Below are positions 49,300 to 63,475 of a stretch of DNA of 64,000 bases, in pieces. The stretch spans positions 1 to 64,000 of the forward strand of contig NW_027096015.1 of NCBI RefSeq assembly GCF_040115645.1, in the 5' to 3' direction. Within the stretch, counting starts at the first letter, position 1, and the number at the start of each line of letters is the position of its first letter. A program made the position numbers and the translations under genes. The stretch comes from Euwallacea fornicatus. Lineage: Eukaryota > Arthropoda > Insecta > Coleoptera > Curculionidae. Below the pieces are notes generated by a model. It had not been told where the DNA came from. It saw only the letters and a program-made list of their open reading frames with translations, and did not search any database.

Positions 49300-52200
49300 A
49301 CAACATTTGTGACTTTTCAAACTTTGAAGCTCGATAACTTCGGCAAATGAGGTCCAACTTTGTTAAACAAAGTGTCAAATTAATCAGCTCGACGAGATTT
49401 TGAAGATGTCACAACACATCATGATTGCATCTTGATGAATTTCCAAGACAAATAGTACTTTATGTGCTCAAACACACAACTTTTGTGACTTTTCAAACTT
49501 TGAAGCTCGATAACTTTGGCAAATAAGGCACAAATTTGTTAAACAAAGTGTCACATTAATCAGCTCGACGAGATTTTGAAGATGTCACAACACATCATGA
49601 TTGCATCTTGATGAATTTCCAAGACAAATAGTACTTTATGTGCTCAAACACACAACTTTTGTGACTTTTCAAACTTTGAAGCTCGATAACTTTGGCAAAT
49701 AAGGCACAAATTTGTTAAACAAAGTGTCACATTAATCAGCTCGACGAGATTTTGAAGATGTCACAACACATCATGATTGCATCTTGATGAATTTCCAAGA
49801 CAAATAGTACTTTATGTGCTCAAACACACAACTTTTGTGACTTTTCAAACTTTGAAGCTCGATAACTTTGGCAAATAAGGCACAAATTTGTTAAACAAAG
49901 TGTCACATTAATCAGCTCGACGAGATTTTGAAGATGTCACAACACATCATGATTGCATCTTGATGAATTTCCAAGACAAATAGTACTTTATGTGCTCAAA
50001 CACACAACTTTTGTGACTTTTCAAACTTTGAAGCTCGATAACTTCGGCAAATAAGGCACAAATTTGTTAAACAAAGTGTCAAATTAATCAGCTCGACGAG
50101 ATTTTGAAGATGTCACAACACATCATGATTGCATCTTGATGAATTTCCAAGACAAATAGTACTTTATGTGCTCAAACACACAACTTTTTTGACTTTTCAA
50201 TCTTTGAAGCTCGATAACTTCGGCAAATGAGGACCAAATATGTTAAACAAAGTGTCAAATTAATCAGCTCGACGAGATTTTGAAGATGTCACAACACATC
50301 ATGATTGCATCTTGATGAATTTCCAAGACAAATAGTACTTTATGTGCTCAAACACACAACTTTTTTGACTTTTCAAACTTTGAAGCTCGATAACTTCGGC
50401 AAATAAGGCACAAATTTGTTAAACAAAGTGTCAAATTAATCAGCTCGACGAGATTTTGAAGATGTCACAACACTTCATGATTGCATCTTGATGAATTTCC
50501 AAGACAAATAGTACTTTATGTGCTCAAACACACAACATTTGTGACTTTTCAAACTTTGAAGCTCGATAACTTCGGCAAATGAAGACCAAATTTGTTAAAC
50601 AAAGTGTCACATTAATCAGCTCGACGAGATTTTGAAGATGTCACAACACTTCATGATTGCATCTTGATGAATTTCCAAGACAAATAGTACTTTATGTGCT
50701 CAAACACACAACTTTTGTGACTTTTCAAACTTTGAAGCTCGATAACTTTGGCAAATAAGGCACAAATTTGTTAAACAAAGTGTCAAATTAATCAGCTCGA
50801 CGAGATTTTGAAGATGTCACAACACTTCATGATTGCATCTTGATGAATTTCCAAGACAAATAGTAGTTTATGTGCTCAAACACACAACATTTGTGACTTT
50901 TCAAACTTTGAAGCTCGATAACTTTGGCAAATAAGGCACAAATTTGTTAAACAAAGTGTCAAATTAATCAGCTCGACGAGATTTTGAAGAAGTCACAACA
51001 CATCATGATTGCATCTTGATGAATTTCCAAGACAAATAGTACTTTATGTGCTCAAACACACAACTTTTGTGACTTTTCAAACTTTGAAGCTCGATAACTT
51101 TGGCAAATAAGGCACAAATTTGTTAAACAAAGTGTCACATTAATCAGCTCGACGAGATTTTGAAGATGTCACAACACATCATGATTGCATCTTGATGAAT
51201 TTCCAAGACAAATAGTACTTTATGTGCTCAAACACACAACTTTTGTGACTTTTCAAACTTTGAAGCTCGATAACTTCGGCAAATGAAGACCAAATTTGTT
51301 AAACAAAGTGTCACATTAATCAGCTCGACGAGATTTTGAAGATGTCACAACACATCATGATTGCATCTTGATGAATTTCCAAGACAAATAGTACTTTATG
51401 TGCTCAAACACACAACTTTTTTGACTTTTCAAACTTTGAAGCTCGATAACTTTGGCAAATAAGGCACAAATTTGTTAAACAAAGTGTCAAATTAATCAGC
51501 TCGACGAGATTTTGAAGAAGTCACAACACATCATGATTGCATCTTGATGAATTTCCAAGACAAATAGTACTTTATGTGCTCAAACACACAACTTTTGTGA
51601 CTTTTCAAACTTTGAAGCTCGATAACTTTGGCAAATAAGGCACAAATTTGTTAAACAAAGTGTCACATTAATCAGCTCGACGAGATTTTGAAGATGTCAC
51701 AACACATCATGATTGCATCTTGATGAATTTCCAAGACAAATAGTACTTTATGTGCTCAAACACACAACTTTTGTGACTTTTCAAACTTTGAAGCTCGATA
51801 ACTTCGGCAAATGAAGACCAAATTTGTTAAACAAAGTGTCACATTAATCAGCTCGACGAGATTTTGAAGATGTCACAACACATCATGATTGCATCTTGAT
51901 GAATTTCCAAGACAAATAGTACTTTATGTGCTCAAACACACAACTTTTTTGACTTTTCAATCTTTGAAGCTCGATAACTTCGGCAAATAAGGCACAAATT
52001 TGTTAAACAAAGTGTCAAATTAATCAGCTCGACGAGATTTTGAAGAAGTCACAACACATCATGATTGCATCTTGATGAATTTCCAAGACAAATAGTACTT
52101 TATGTGCTCAAACACACAACTTTTGTGACTTTTCAAACTTTGAAGCTCGATAACTTCGGCAAATGAAGACCAAATTTGTTAAACAAAGTGTCACATTAAT

Positions 52201-53440
52201 CAGCTCGACGAGATTTTGAAGATGTCACAACACATCATGATTGCATCTTGATGAATTTCCAAGACAAATAGTACTTTATGTGCTCAAACACACAACTTTT
52301 TTGACTTTTCAATCTTTGAAGCTCGATAACTTCGGCAAATAAGGCACAAATTTGTTAAACAAAGTGTCAAATTAATCAGCTCGACGAGATTTTGAAGAAG
52401 TCACAACACATCATGATTGCATCTTGATGAATTTCCAAGACAAATAGTACTTTATGTGCTCAAACACACAACTTTTGTGACTTTTCAAACTTTGAAGCTC
52501 GATAACTTCGGCAAATGAAGACCAAATTTGTTAAACAAAGTGTCACATTAATCAGCTCGACGAGATTTTGAAGATGTCACAACACATCATGATTGCATCT
52601 TGATGAATTTCCAAGACAAATAGTACTTTATGTGCTCAAACACACAACATTTGTGACTTTTCAAATTTTGAAGCTCGATAACTTCGGCAAATAAGGCACA
52701 AATTTGTTAAACAAAGTGTCAAATTAATCAGCTCGACGAGATTTTGAAGATGTCACAACACATCATGATTGCATCTTGATGAATTTCCAAGACAAATAGT
52801 ACTTTATGTGCTCAAACACACAACTTTTTTGACTTTTCAATCTTTGAAGCTCGATAACTTCGGCAAATGAGGACCAAATATGTTAAACAAAGTGTCACAT
52901 TAATCAGCTCGACGAGATTTTGAAGAAGTCACAACACATCATGATTGCATCTTGATGAATTTCCAAGACAAATAGTACTTTATGTGCTCAAACACACAAC
53001 TTTTGTGACTTTTCAAACTTTGAAGCTCGATAACTTCGGCAAATGAAGACCAAATTTGTTAAACAAAGTGTCACATTAATCAGCTCGACGAGATTTTGAA
53101 GATGTCACAACACATCATGATTGCATCTTGATGAATTTCCAAGACAAATAGTACTTTATGTGCTCAAACACACAACATTTGTGACTTTTCAAATTTTGAA
53201 GCTCGATAACTTCGGCAAATAAGGCACAAATTTGTTAAACAAAGTGTCAAATTAATCAGCTCGACGAGATTTTGAAGATGTCACAACACATCATGATTGC
53301 ATCTTGATGAATTTCCAAGACAAATAGTACTTTATGTGCTCAAACACACAACTTTTGTGACTTTTCAAACTTTGAAGCTCGATAACTTCGGCAAATGAAG
53401 ACCAAATTTGTTAAACAAAGTGTCACATTAATCAGCTCGA
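49300..53440. repeat. Array segment of about 4.1 kb duplicated 9,680-10,032 bp away (copy 1)
   Basis: Matches about 58,980-63,475. The shift is 9,680 bp (55 monomers) up to about 51,340, for example TAGTAGTTTA at 50,861/60,541. After that it is 10,032 bp (57 monomers), for example TTTTTTGACTTTTCAAAC before TTTGGCAAATAAGG at 51,421/61,453. Two monomers were therefore gained or lost at about 61,020-61,370. A few sites differ, such as CTTCGGC at 50,042 against CTTTGGC at 59,722. Confidence 0.8.
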
Positions 53441-54040
53441 CGAGATTTTGAAGATGTCACAACACTTCATGATTGCATCTTGATGAATTTCCAAGACAAA
53501 TAGTACTTTATGTGCTCAAACACACAACTTTTGTGACTTTTCAAACTTTGAAGCTCGATAACTTTGGCAAATAAGGCACAAATTTGTTAAACAAAGTGTC
53601 ACATTAATCAGCTCGACGAGATTTTGAAGATGTCACAACACATCATGATTGCATCTTGATGAATTTCCAAGACAAATAGTACTTTATGTGCTCAAACACA
53701 CAACTTTTGTGACTTTTCAAACTTTGAAGCTCGATAACTTCGGCAAATAAGGCACAAATTTGTTAAACAAAGTGTCAAATTAATCAGCTCGACGAGATTT
53801 TGAAGAAGTCACAACACATCATGATTGCATCTTGATGAATTTCCAAGACAAATAGTACTTTATGTGCTCAAACACACAACTTTTGTGACTTTTCAAACTT
53901 TGAAGCTCGATAACTTCGGCAAATGAAGACCAAATTTGTTAAACAAAGTGTCACATTAATCAGCTCGACGAGATTTTGAAGATGTCACAACACATCATGA
54001 TTGCATCTTGATGAATTTCCAAGACAAATAGTACTTTATG

Positions 54041-57000
54041 TGCTCAGACACACAACTTTTGTGACTTTTCAAACTTTGAAGCTCGATAACTTCGGCAAAT
54101 GAAGACCAAATTTGTTAAACAAAGTGTCACATTAATCAGCTCGACGAGATTTTGAAGATGTCACAACACATCATGATTGCATCTTGATGAATTTCCAAGA
54201 CAAATAGTACTTTATGTGCTCAAACACACAACTTTTGTGACTTTTCAAACTTTGAAGCTCGATAACTTCGGCAAATGAAGACCAAATTTGTTAAACAAAG
54301 TGTCACATTAATCAGCTCGACGAGATTTTGAAGATGTCACAACACATCATGATTGCATCTTGATGAATTTCCAAGACAAATAGTACTTTATGTGCTCAAA
54401 CACACAACTTTTGTGACTTTTCAAACTTTGAAGCTCGATAACTTCGGCAAATAAGGCACAAATTTGTTAAACAAAGTGTCAAATTAATCAGCTCGACGAG
54501 ATTTTGAAGAAGTCACAACACATCATGATTGCATCTTGATGAATTTCCAAGACAAATAGTACTTTATGTGCTCAAACACACAACTTTTGTGACTTTTCAA
54601 ACTTTGAAGCTCGATAACTTCGGCAAATGAAGACCAAATTTGTTAAACAAAGTGTCACATTAATCAGCTCGACGAGATTTTGAAGATGTCACAACACATC
54701 ATGATTGCATCTGGATGAATTTCCAAGACAAATAGTACTTTATGTGCTCAAACACACAACATTTGTGACTTTTCAAACTTTGAAGCTCGATAACTTCGGC
54801 AAATAAGGCACAAATTTGTTAAACAAAGTGTCAAATTAATCAGCTCGACGAGATTTTGAAGAAGTCACAACACATCATGATTGCATCTTGATGAATTTCC
54901 AAGACAAATAGTACTTTATGTGCTCAAACACACAACTTTTGTGACTTTTCAAACTTTGAAGCTCGATAACTTCGGCAAATGAAGACCAAATTTGTTAAAC
55001 AAAGTGTCAAATTAATCAGCTCGACGAGATTTTGAAGATGTCACAACACATCATGATTGCATCTTGATGAATTTCCAAGACAAATAGTACTTTATGTGCT
55101 CAAACACACAACATTTGTGACTTTTCAAACTTTGAAGCTCGATAACTTCGGCAAATGAGGTCCAACTTTGTTAAACAAAGTGTCAAATTAATCAGCTCGA
55201 CGAGATTTTGAAGATGTCACAACACATCATGATTGCATCTTGATGAATTTCCAAGACAAATAGTACTTTATGTGCTCAAACACACAACATTTGTGACTTT
55301 TCATACTTTGAAGCTCGATAACTTCGGCAAATGAGGTCCAACTTTGTTAAACAAAGTGTCAAATTAATCAGCTCGACGAGATTTTGAAGATGTCACAACA
55401 CATCATGATTGCATCTTGATGAATTTCCAAGACAAATAGTACTTTATGTGCTCAAACACACAACATTTGTGACTTTTCAAACTTTGAAGCTCGATAACTT
55501 CGGCAAATGAGGTCCAACTTTGTTAAACAAAGTGTCAAATTAATCAGCTCGACGAGATTTTGAAGATGTCACAACACATCATGATTGCATCTTGATGAAT
55601 TTCCAAGACAAATAGTACTTTATGTGCTCAAACACACAACTTTTGTGACTTTTCAAACTTTGAAGCTCGATAACTTTGGCAAATAAGGCACAAATTTGTT
55701 AAACAAAGTGTCACATTAATCAGCTCGACGAGATTTTGAAGATGTCACAACACATCATGATTGCATCTTGATGAATTTCCAAGACAAATAGTACTTTATG
55801 TGCTCAAACACACAACTTTTGTGACTTTTCAAACTTTGAAGCTCGATAACTTTGGCAAATAAGGCACAAATTTGTTAAACAAAGTGTCACATTAATCAGC
55901 TCGACGAGATTTTGAAGATGTCACAACACATCATGATTGCATCTTGATGAATTTCCAAGACAAATAGTACTTTATGTGCTCAAACACACAACTTTTGTGA
56001 CTTTTCAAACTTTGAAGCTCGATAACTTTGGCAAATAAGGCACAAATTTGTTAAACAAAGTGTCACATTAATCAGCTCGACGAGATTTTGAAGATGTCAC
56101 AACACATCATGATTGCATCTTGATGAATTTCCAAGACAAATAGTACTTTATGTGCTCAAACACACAACTTTTTTGACTTTTCAATCTTTGAAGCTCGATA
56201 ACTTCGGCAAATGAGGACCAAATATGTTAAACAAAGTGTCAAATTAATCAGCTCGACGAGATTTTGAAGATGTCACAACACATCATGATTGCATCTTGAT
56301 GAATTTCCAAGACAAATAGTACTTTATGTGCTCAAACACACAACTTTTTTGACTTTTCAAACTTTGAAGCTCGATAACTTCGGCAAATGAGGACCAAATT
56401 TGTTAAACAAAGTGTCAAATTAATCAGCTCGACGAGATTTGGAAGATGTCACAACACATCATGATTGCATCTTGATGAATTTCCAAGACAAATAGTACTT
56501 TATGTGCTCAAACACACAACTTTTGTGACTTTTCAAACTTTGAAGCTCGATAACTTCGGCAAATGAAGACCAAATTTGTTAAACAAAGTGTCACATTAAT
56601 CAGCTCGACGAGATTTTGAAGATGTCACAACACATCATGATTGCATCTTGATGAATTTCCAAGACAAATAGTACTTTATGTGCTCAGACACACAACTTTT
56701 GTGACTTTTCAAACTTTGAAGCTCGATAACTTCGGCAAATGAAGACCAAATTTGTTAAACAAAGTGTCACATTAATCAGCTCGACGAGATTTTGAAGATG
56801 TCACAACACATCATGATTGCATCTTGATGAATTTCCAAGACAAATAGTACTTTATGTGCTCAAACACACAACTTTTGTGACTTTTCAAACTTTGAAGCTC
56901 GATAACTTCGGCAAATGAAGACCAAATTTGTTAAACAAAGTGTCACATTAATCAGCTCGACGAGATTTTGAAGATGTCACAACACATCATGATTGCATCT

Positions 57001-57290
57001 GGATGAATTTCCAAGACAAATAGTACTTTATGTGCTCAAACACACAACATTTGTGACTTTTCAAACTTTGAAGCTCGATAACTTCGGCAAATAAGGCACA
57101 AATTTGTTAAACAAAGTGTCAAATTAATCAGCTCGACGAGATTTTGAAGAAGTCACAACACATCATGATTGCATCTTGATGAATTTCCAAGACAAATAGT
57201 ACTTTATGTGCTCAAACACACAACTTTTGTGACTTTTCAAACTTTGAAGCTCGATAACTTCGGCAAATGAAGACCAAATTTGTTAAACAA
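54041..57290. repeat. Duplicated segment with CTCAGACACA and CTGGATGAAT marker variants
   Basis: The rare TGCTCAGACA occurs at 54,041 and 56,681 (15 monomers apart). CTGGATGAAT occurs at 54,711 and 56,999 (13 monomers apart). The same local order is present twice, with two monomers lost between the markers in the second copy. Confidence 0.8.
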
Positions 57291-58673
57291 AGTGTCAAAT
57301 TAATCAGCTCGACGAGATTTTGAAGATGTCACAACACATCATGATTGCATCTTGATGAATTTCCAAGACAAATAGTACTTTATGTGCTCAAACACACAAC
57401 ATTTGTGACTTTTCAAACTTTGAAGCTCGATAACTTCGGCAAATGAGGACCAAATATGTTAAACAAAGTGTCAAATTAATCAGCTCGACGAGATTTTGAA
57501 GATGTCACAACACATCATGATTGCATCTTGATGAATTTCCAAGACAAATAGTACTTTATGTGCTCAAACACACAACATTTGTGACTTTTCAAACTTTGAA
57601 GCTCGATAACTTCGGCAAATGAGGACCAAATATGTTAAACAAAGTGTCAAATTAATCAGCTCGACGAGATTTTGAAAATGTCACAACACATCATGATTGC
57701 ATCTTGATGAATTTCCAAGACAAATAATACTTTATGTGCTCAAACACACAACATTTGTGACTTTTCAAACTTTGAAGCTCGATAACTTCGGCAAATGAGG
57801 ACCAAATATGTTAAACAAAGTGTCAAATTAATCAGCTCGACGAGATTTTGAAGATGTCACAACACTTCATGATTGCATCTTGATGAATTTCCAAGACAAA
57901 TAGTACTTTATGTGCTCAAACACACAACATTTGTGACTTTTCAAACTTTGAAGCTCGATAACTTCGGCAAATGAGGACCAAATATGTTAAACAAAGTGTC
58001 AAATTAATCAGCTCGACGAGATTTTGAAGATGTCACAACACATCATGATTGCATCTTGATGAATTTCCAAGACAAATAGTACTTTATGTGCTCAAACACA
58101 CAACATTTGTGACTTTTCAAACTTTGAAGCTCGATAACTTCGGCAAATGAGGACCAAATATGTTAAACAAAGTGTCAAATTAATCAGCTCGACGAGATTT
58201 TGAAGATGTCACAACACATCATGATTGCATCTTGATGAATTTCCAAGACAAATAGTACTTTATGTGCTCAAACACACAACTTTTTAGACTTTTCAATCTT
58301 TGAAGCTCGATAACTTCGGCAAATGAGGACCAAATATGTTAAACAAAGTGTCAAATTAATCAGCTCGACGAGATTTTGAAGATGTCACAACACTTCATGA
58401 TTACATCTTGATGAATTTCCAAGACAAATAGTACTTTATGTGCTCAAACACACAACATTTGTGACTTTTCAAACTTTGAAGCTCGATAACTTCGGCAAAT
58501 GAGGTCCAACTTTGTTAAACAAAGTGTCAAATTAATCAGCTCGACGAGATTTTGAAGATGTCACAACACATCATGATTGCATCTTGATGAATTTCCAAGA
58601 CAAATAGTACTTTATGTGCTCAAACACACAACATTTGTGACTTTTCAAACTTTGAAGCTCGATAACTTCGGCA
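57283..58673. repeat. Array segment duplicated 14,253 bp away (copy 2)
   Basis: Partner of 43,030-44,420. It ends where this copy continues with GAGGTCCAACTTTG and the other changes to AATAAGGAAC. Confidence 0.85.
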
Positions 58674-58979
58674 AATGAGGTCCAACTTTGTTAAACAAAG
58701 TGTCAAATTAATCAGCTCGACGAGATTTTGAAGATGTCACAACACATCATGATTGCATCTTGATGAATTTCCAAGACAAATAGTACTTTATGTGCTCAAA
58801 CACACAACATTTGTGACTTTTCATACTTTGAAGCTCGATAACTTCGGCAAATGAGGTCCAACTTTGTTAAACAAAGTGTCAAATTAATCAGCTCGACGAG
58901 ATTTTGAAGATGTCACAACACATCATGATTGCATCTTGATGAATTTCCAAGACAAATAGTACTTTATGTGCTCAAACAC

Positions 58980-61900
58980 ACAACATTTGTGACTTTTCAA
59001 ACTTTGAAGCTCGATAACTTCGGCAAATGAGGTCCAACTTTGTTAAACAAAGTGTCAAATTAATCAGCTCGACGAGATTTTGAAGATGTCACAACACATC
59101 ATGATTGCATCTTGATGAATTTCCAAGACAAATAGTACTTTATGTGCTCAAACACACAACTTTTGTGACTTTTCAAACTTTGAAGCTCGATAACTTTGGC
59201 AAATAAGGCACAAATTTGTTAAACAAAGTGTCACATTAATCAGCTCGACGAGATTTTGAAGATGTCACAACACATCATGATTGCATCTTGATGAATTTCC
59301 AAGACAAATAGTACTTTATGTGCTCAAACACACAACTTTTGTGACTTTTCAAACTTTGAAGCTCGATAACTTTGGCAAATAAGGCACAAATTTGTTAAAC
59401 AAAGTGTCACATTAATCAGCTCGACGAGATTTTGAAGATGTCACAACACATCATGATTGCATCTTGATGAATTTCCAAGACAAATAGTACTTTATGTGCT
59501 CAAACACACAACTTTTGTGACTTTTCAAACTTTGAAGCTCGATAACTTTGGCAAATAAGGCACAAATTTGTTAAACAAAGTGTCACATTAATCAGCTCGA
59601 CGAGATTTTGAAGATGTCACAACACATCATGATTGCATCTTGATGAATTTCCAAGACAAATAGTACTTTATGTGCTCAAACACACAACTTTTGTGACTTT
59701 TCAAACTTTGAAGCTCGATAACTTTGGCAAATAAGGCACAAATTTGTTAAACAAAGTGTCACATTAATCAGCTCGACGAGATTTTGAAGATGTCACAACA
59801 CATCATGATTGCATCTTGATGAATTTCCAAGACAAATAGTACTTTATGTGCTCAAACACACAACTTTTTTGACTTTTCAATCTTTGAAGCTCGATAACTT
59901 CGGCAAATGAGGACCAAATATGTTAAACAAAGTGTCAAATTAATCAGCTCGACGAGATTTTGAAGATGTCACAACACATCATGATTGCATCTTGATGAAT
60001 TTCCAAGACAAATAGTACTTTATGTGCTCAAACACACAACTTTTTTGACTTTTCAAACTTTGAAGCTCGATAACTTCGGCAAATAAGGCACAAATTTGTT
60101 AAACAAAGTGTCAAATTAATCAGCTCGACGAGATTTTGAAGATGTCACAACACTTCATGATTGCATCTTGATGAATTTCCAAGACAAATAGTACTTTATG
60201 TGCTCAAACACACAACATTTGTGACTTTTCAAACTTTGAAGCTCGATAACTTCGGCAAATGAAGACCAAATTTGTTAAACAAAGTGTCACATTAATCAGC
60301 TCGACGAGATTTTGAAGATGTCACAACACTTCATGATTGCATCTTGATGAATTTCCAAGACAAATAGTACTTTATGTGCTCAAACACACAACTTTTGTGA
60401 CTTTTCAAACTTTGAAGCTCGATAACTTTGGCAAATAAGGCACAAATTTGTTAAACAAAGTGTCAAATTAATCAGCTCGACGAGATTTTGAAGATGTCAC
60501 AACACTTCATGATTGCATCTTGATGAATTTCCAAGACAAATAGTAGTTTATGTGCTCAAACACACAACATTTGTGACTTTTCAAACTTTGAAGCTCGATA
60601 ACTTTGGCAAATAAGGCACAAATTTGTTAAACAAAGTGTCAAATTAATCAGCTCGACGAGATTTTGAAGAAGTCACAACACATCATGATTGCATCTTGAT
60701 GAATTTCCAAGACAAATAGTACTTTATGTGCTCAAACACACAACTTTTGTGACTTTTCAAACTTTGAAGCTCGATAACTTTGGCAAATAAGGCACAAATT
60801 TGTTAAACAAAGTGTCACATTAATCAGCTCGACGAGATTTTGAAGATGTCACAACACATCATGATTGCATCTTGATGAATTTCCAAGACAAATAGTACTT
60901 TATGTGCTCAAACACACAACTTTTGTGACTTTTCAAACTTTGAAGCTCGATAACTTCGGCAAATGAAGACCAAATTTGTTAAACAAAGTGTCACATTAAT
61001 CAGCTCGACGAGATTTTGAAGAAGTCACAACACATCATGATTGCATCTTGATGAATTTCCAAGACAAATAGTACTTTATGTGCTCAAACACACAACTTTT
61101 GTGACTTTTCAAACTTTGAAGCTCGATAACTTTGGCAAATAAGGCACAAATTTGTTAAACAAAGTGTCACATTAATCAGCTCGACGAGATTTTGAAGATG
61201 TCACAACACATCATGATTGCATCTTGATGAATTTCCAAGACAAATAGTACTTTATGTGCTCAAACACACAACTTTTGTGACTTTTCAAACTTTGAAGCTC
61301 GATAACTTCGGCAAATGAAGACCAAATTTGTTAAACAAAGTGTCACATTAATCAGCTCGACGAGATTTTGAAGATGTCACAACACATCATGATTGCATCT
61401 TGATGAATTTCCAAGACAAATAGTACTTTATGTGCTCAAACACACAACTTTTTTGACTTTTCAAACTTTGAAGCTCGATAACTTTGGCAAATAAGGCACA
61501 AATTTGTTAAACAAAGTGTCAAATTAATCAGCTCGACGAGATTTTGAAGAAGTCACAACACATCATGATTGCATCTTGATGAATTTCCAAGACAAATAGT
61601 ACTTTATGTGCTCAAACACACAACTTTTGTGACTTTTCAAACTTTGAAGCTCGATAACTTTGGCAAATAAGGCACAAATTTGTTAAACAAAGTGTCACAT
61701 TAATCAGCTCGACGAGATTTTGAAGATGTCACAACACATCATGATTGCATCTTGATGAATTTCCAAGACAAATAGTACTTTATGTGCTCAAACACACAAC
61801 TTTTGTGACTTTTCAAACTTTGAAGCTCGATAACTTTGGCAAATAAGGCACAAATTTGTTAAACAAAGTGTCACATTAATCAGCTCGACGAGATTTTGAA

Positions 61901-63475
61901 GATGTCACAACACATCATGATTGCATCTTGATGAATTTCCAAGACAAATAGTACTTTATGTGCTCAAACACACAACTTTTTTGACTTTTCAATCTTTGAA
62001 GCTCGATAACTTCGGCAAATAAGGCACAAATTTGTTAAACAAAGTGTCAAATTAATCAGCTCGACGAGATTTTGAAGAAGTCACAACACATCATGATTGC
62101 ATCTTGATGAATTTCCAAGACAAATAGTACTTTATGTGCTCAAACACACAACTTTTGTGACTTTTCAAACTTTGAAGCTCGATAACTTCGGCAAATGAAG
62201 ACCAAATTTGTTAAACAAAGTGTCACATTAATCAGCTCGACGAGATTTTGAAGATGTCACAACACATCATGATTGCATCTTGATGAATTTCCAAGACAAA
62301 TAGTACTTTATGTGCTCAAACACACAACTTTTTTGACTTTTCAATCTTTGAAGCTCGATAACTTCGGCAAATAAGGCACAAATTTGTTAAACAAAGTGTC
62401 AAATTAATCAGCTCGACGAGATTTTGAAGAAGTCACAACACATCATGATTGCATCTTGATGAATTTCCAAGACAAATAGTACTTTATGTGCTCAAACACA
62501 CAACTTTTGTGACTTTTCAAACTTTGAAGCTCGATAACTTCGGCAAATGAAGACCAAATTTGTTAAACAAAGTGTCACATTAATCAGCTCGACGAGATTT
62601 TGAAGATGTCACAACACATCATGATTGCATCTTGATGAATTTCCAAGACAAATAGTACTTTATGTGCTCAAACACACAACATTTGTGACTTTTCAAATTT
62701 TGAAGCTCGATAACTTCGGCAAATAAGGCACAAATTTGTTAAACAAAGTGTCAAATTAATCAGCTCGACGAGATTTTGAAGATGTCACAACACATCATGA
62801 TTGCATCTTGATGAATTTCCAAGACAAATAGTACTTTATGTGCTCAAACACACAACTTTTTTGACTTTTCAATCTTTGAAGCTCGATAACTTCGGCAAAT
62901 GAGGACCAAATATGTTAAACAAAGTGTCACATTAATCAGCTCGACGAGATTTTGAAGAAGTCACAACACATCATGATTGCATCTTGATGAATTTCCAAGA
63001 CAAATAGTACTTTATGTGCTCAAACACACAACTTTTGTGACTTTTCAAACTTTGAAGCTCGATAACTTCGGCAAATGAAGACCAAATTTGTTAAACAAAG
63101 TGTCACATTAATCAGCTCGACGAGATTTTGAAGATGTCACAACACATCATGATTGCATCTTGATGAATTTCCAAGACAAATAGTACTTTATGTGCTCAAA
63201 CACACAACATTTGTGACTTTTCAAATTTTGAAGCTCGATAACTTCGGCAAATAAGGCACAAATTTGTTAAACAAAGTGTCAAATTAATCAGCTCGACGAG
63301 ATTTTGAAGATGTCACAACACATCATGATTGCATCTTGATGAATTTCCAAGACAAATAGTACTTTATGTGCTCAAACACACAACTTTTGTGACTTTTCAA
63401 ACTTTGAAGCTCGATAACTTCGGCAAATGAAGACCAAATTTGTTAAACAAAGTGTCAAATTAATCAGCTCGACGA
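58980..63475. repeat. Array segment of about 4.5 kb (copy 2 of 49,300-53,440)
   Basis: Partner of the segment at 49,300-53,440 with two extra monomers near 61,020-61,370. Like its partner it is rich in the CTTTGGCAAATAAGGCAC monomer subtype, which is not seen left of about 49,500. Confidence 0.8.
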
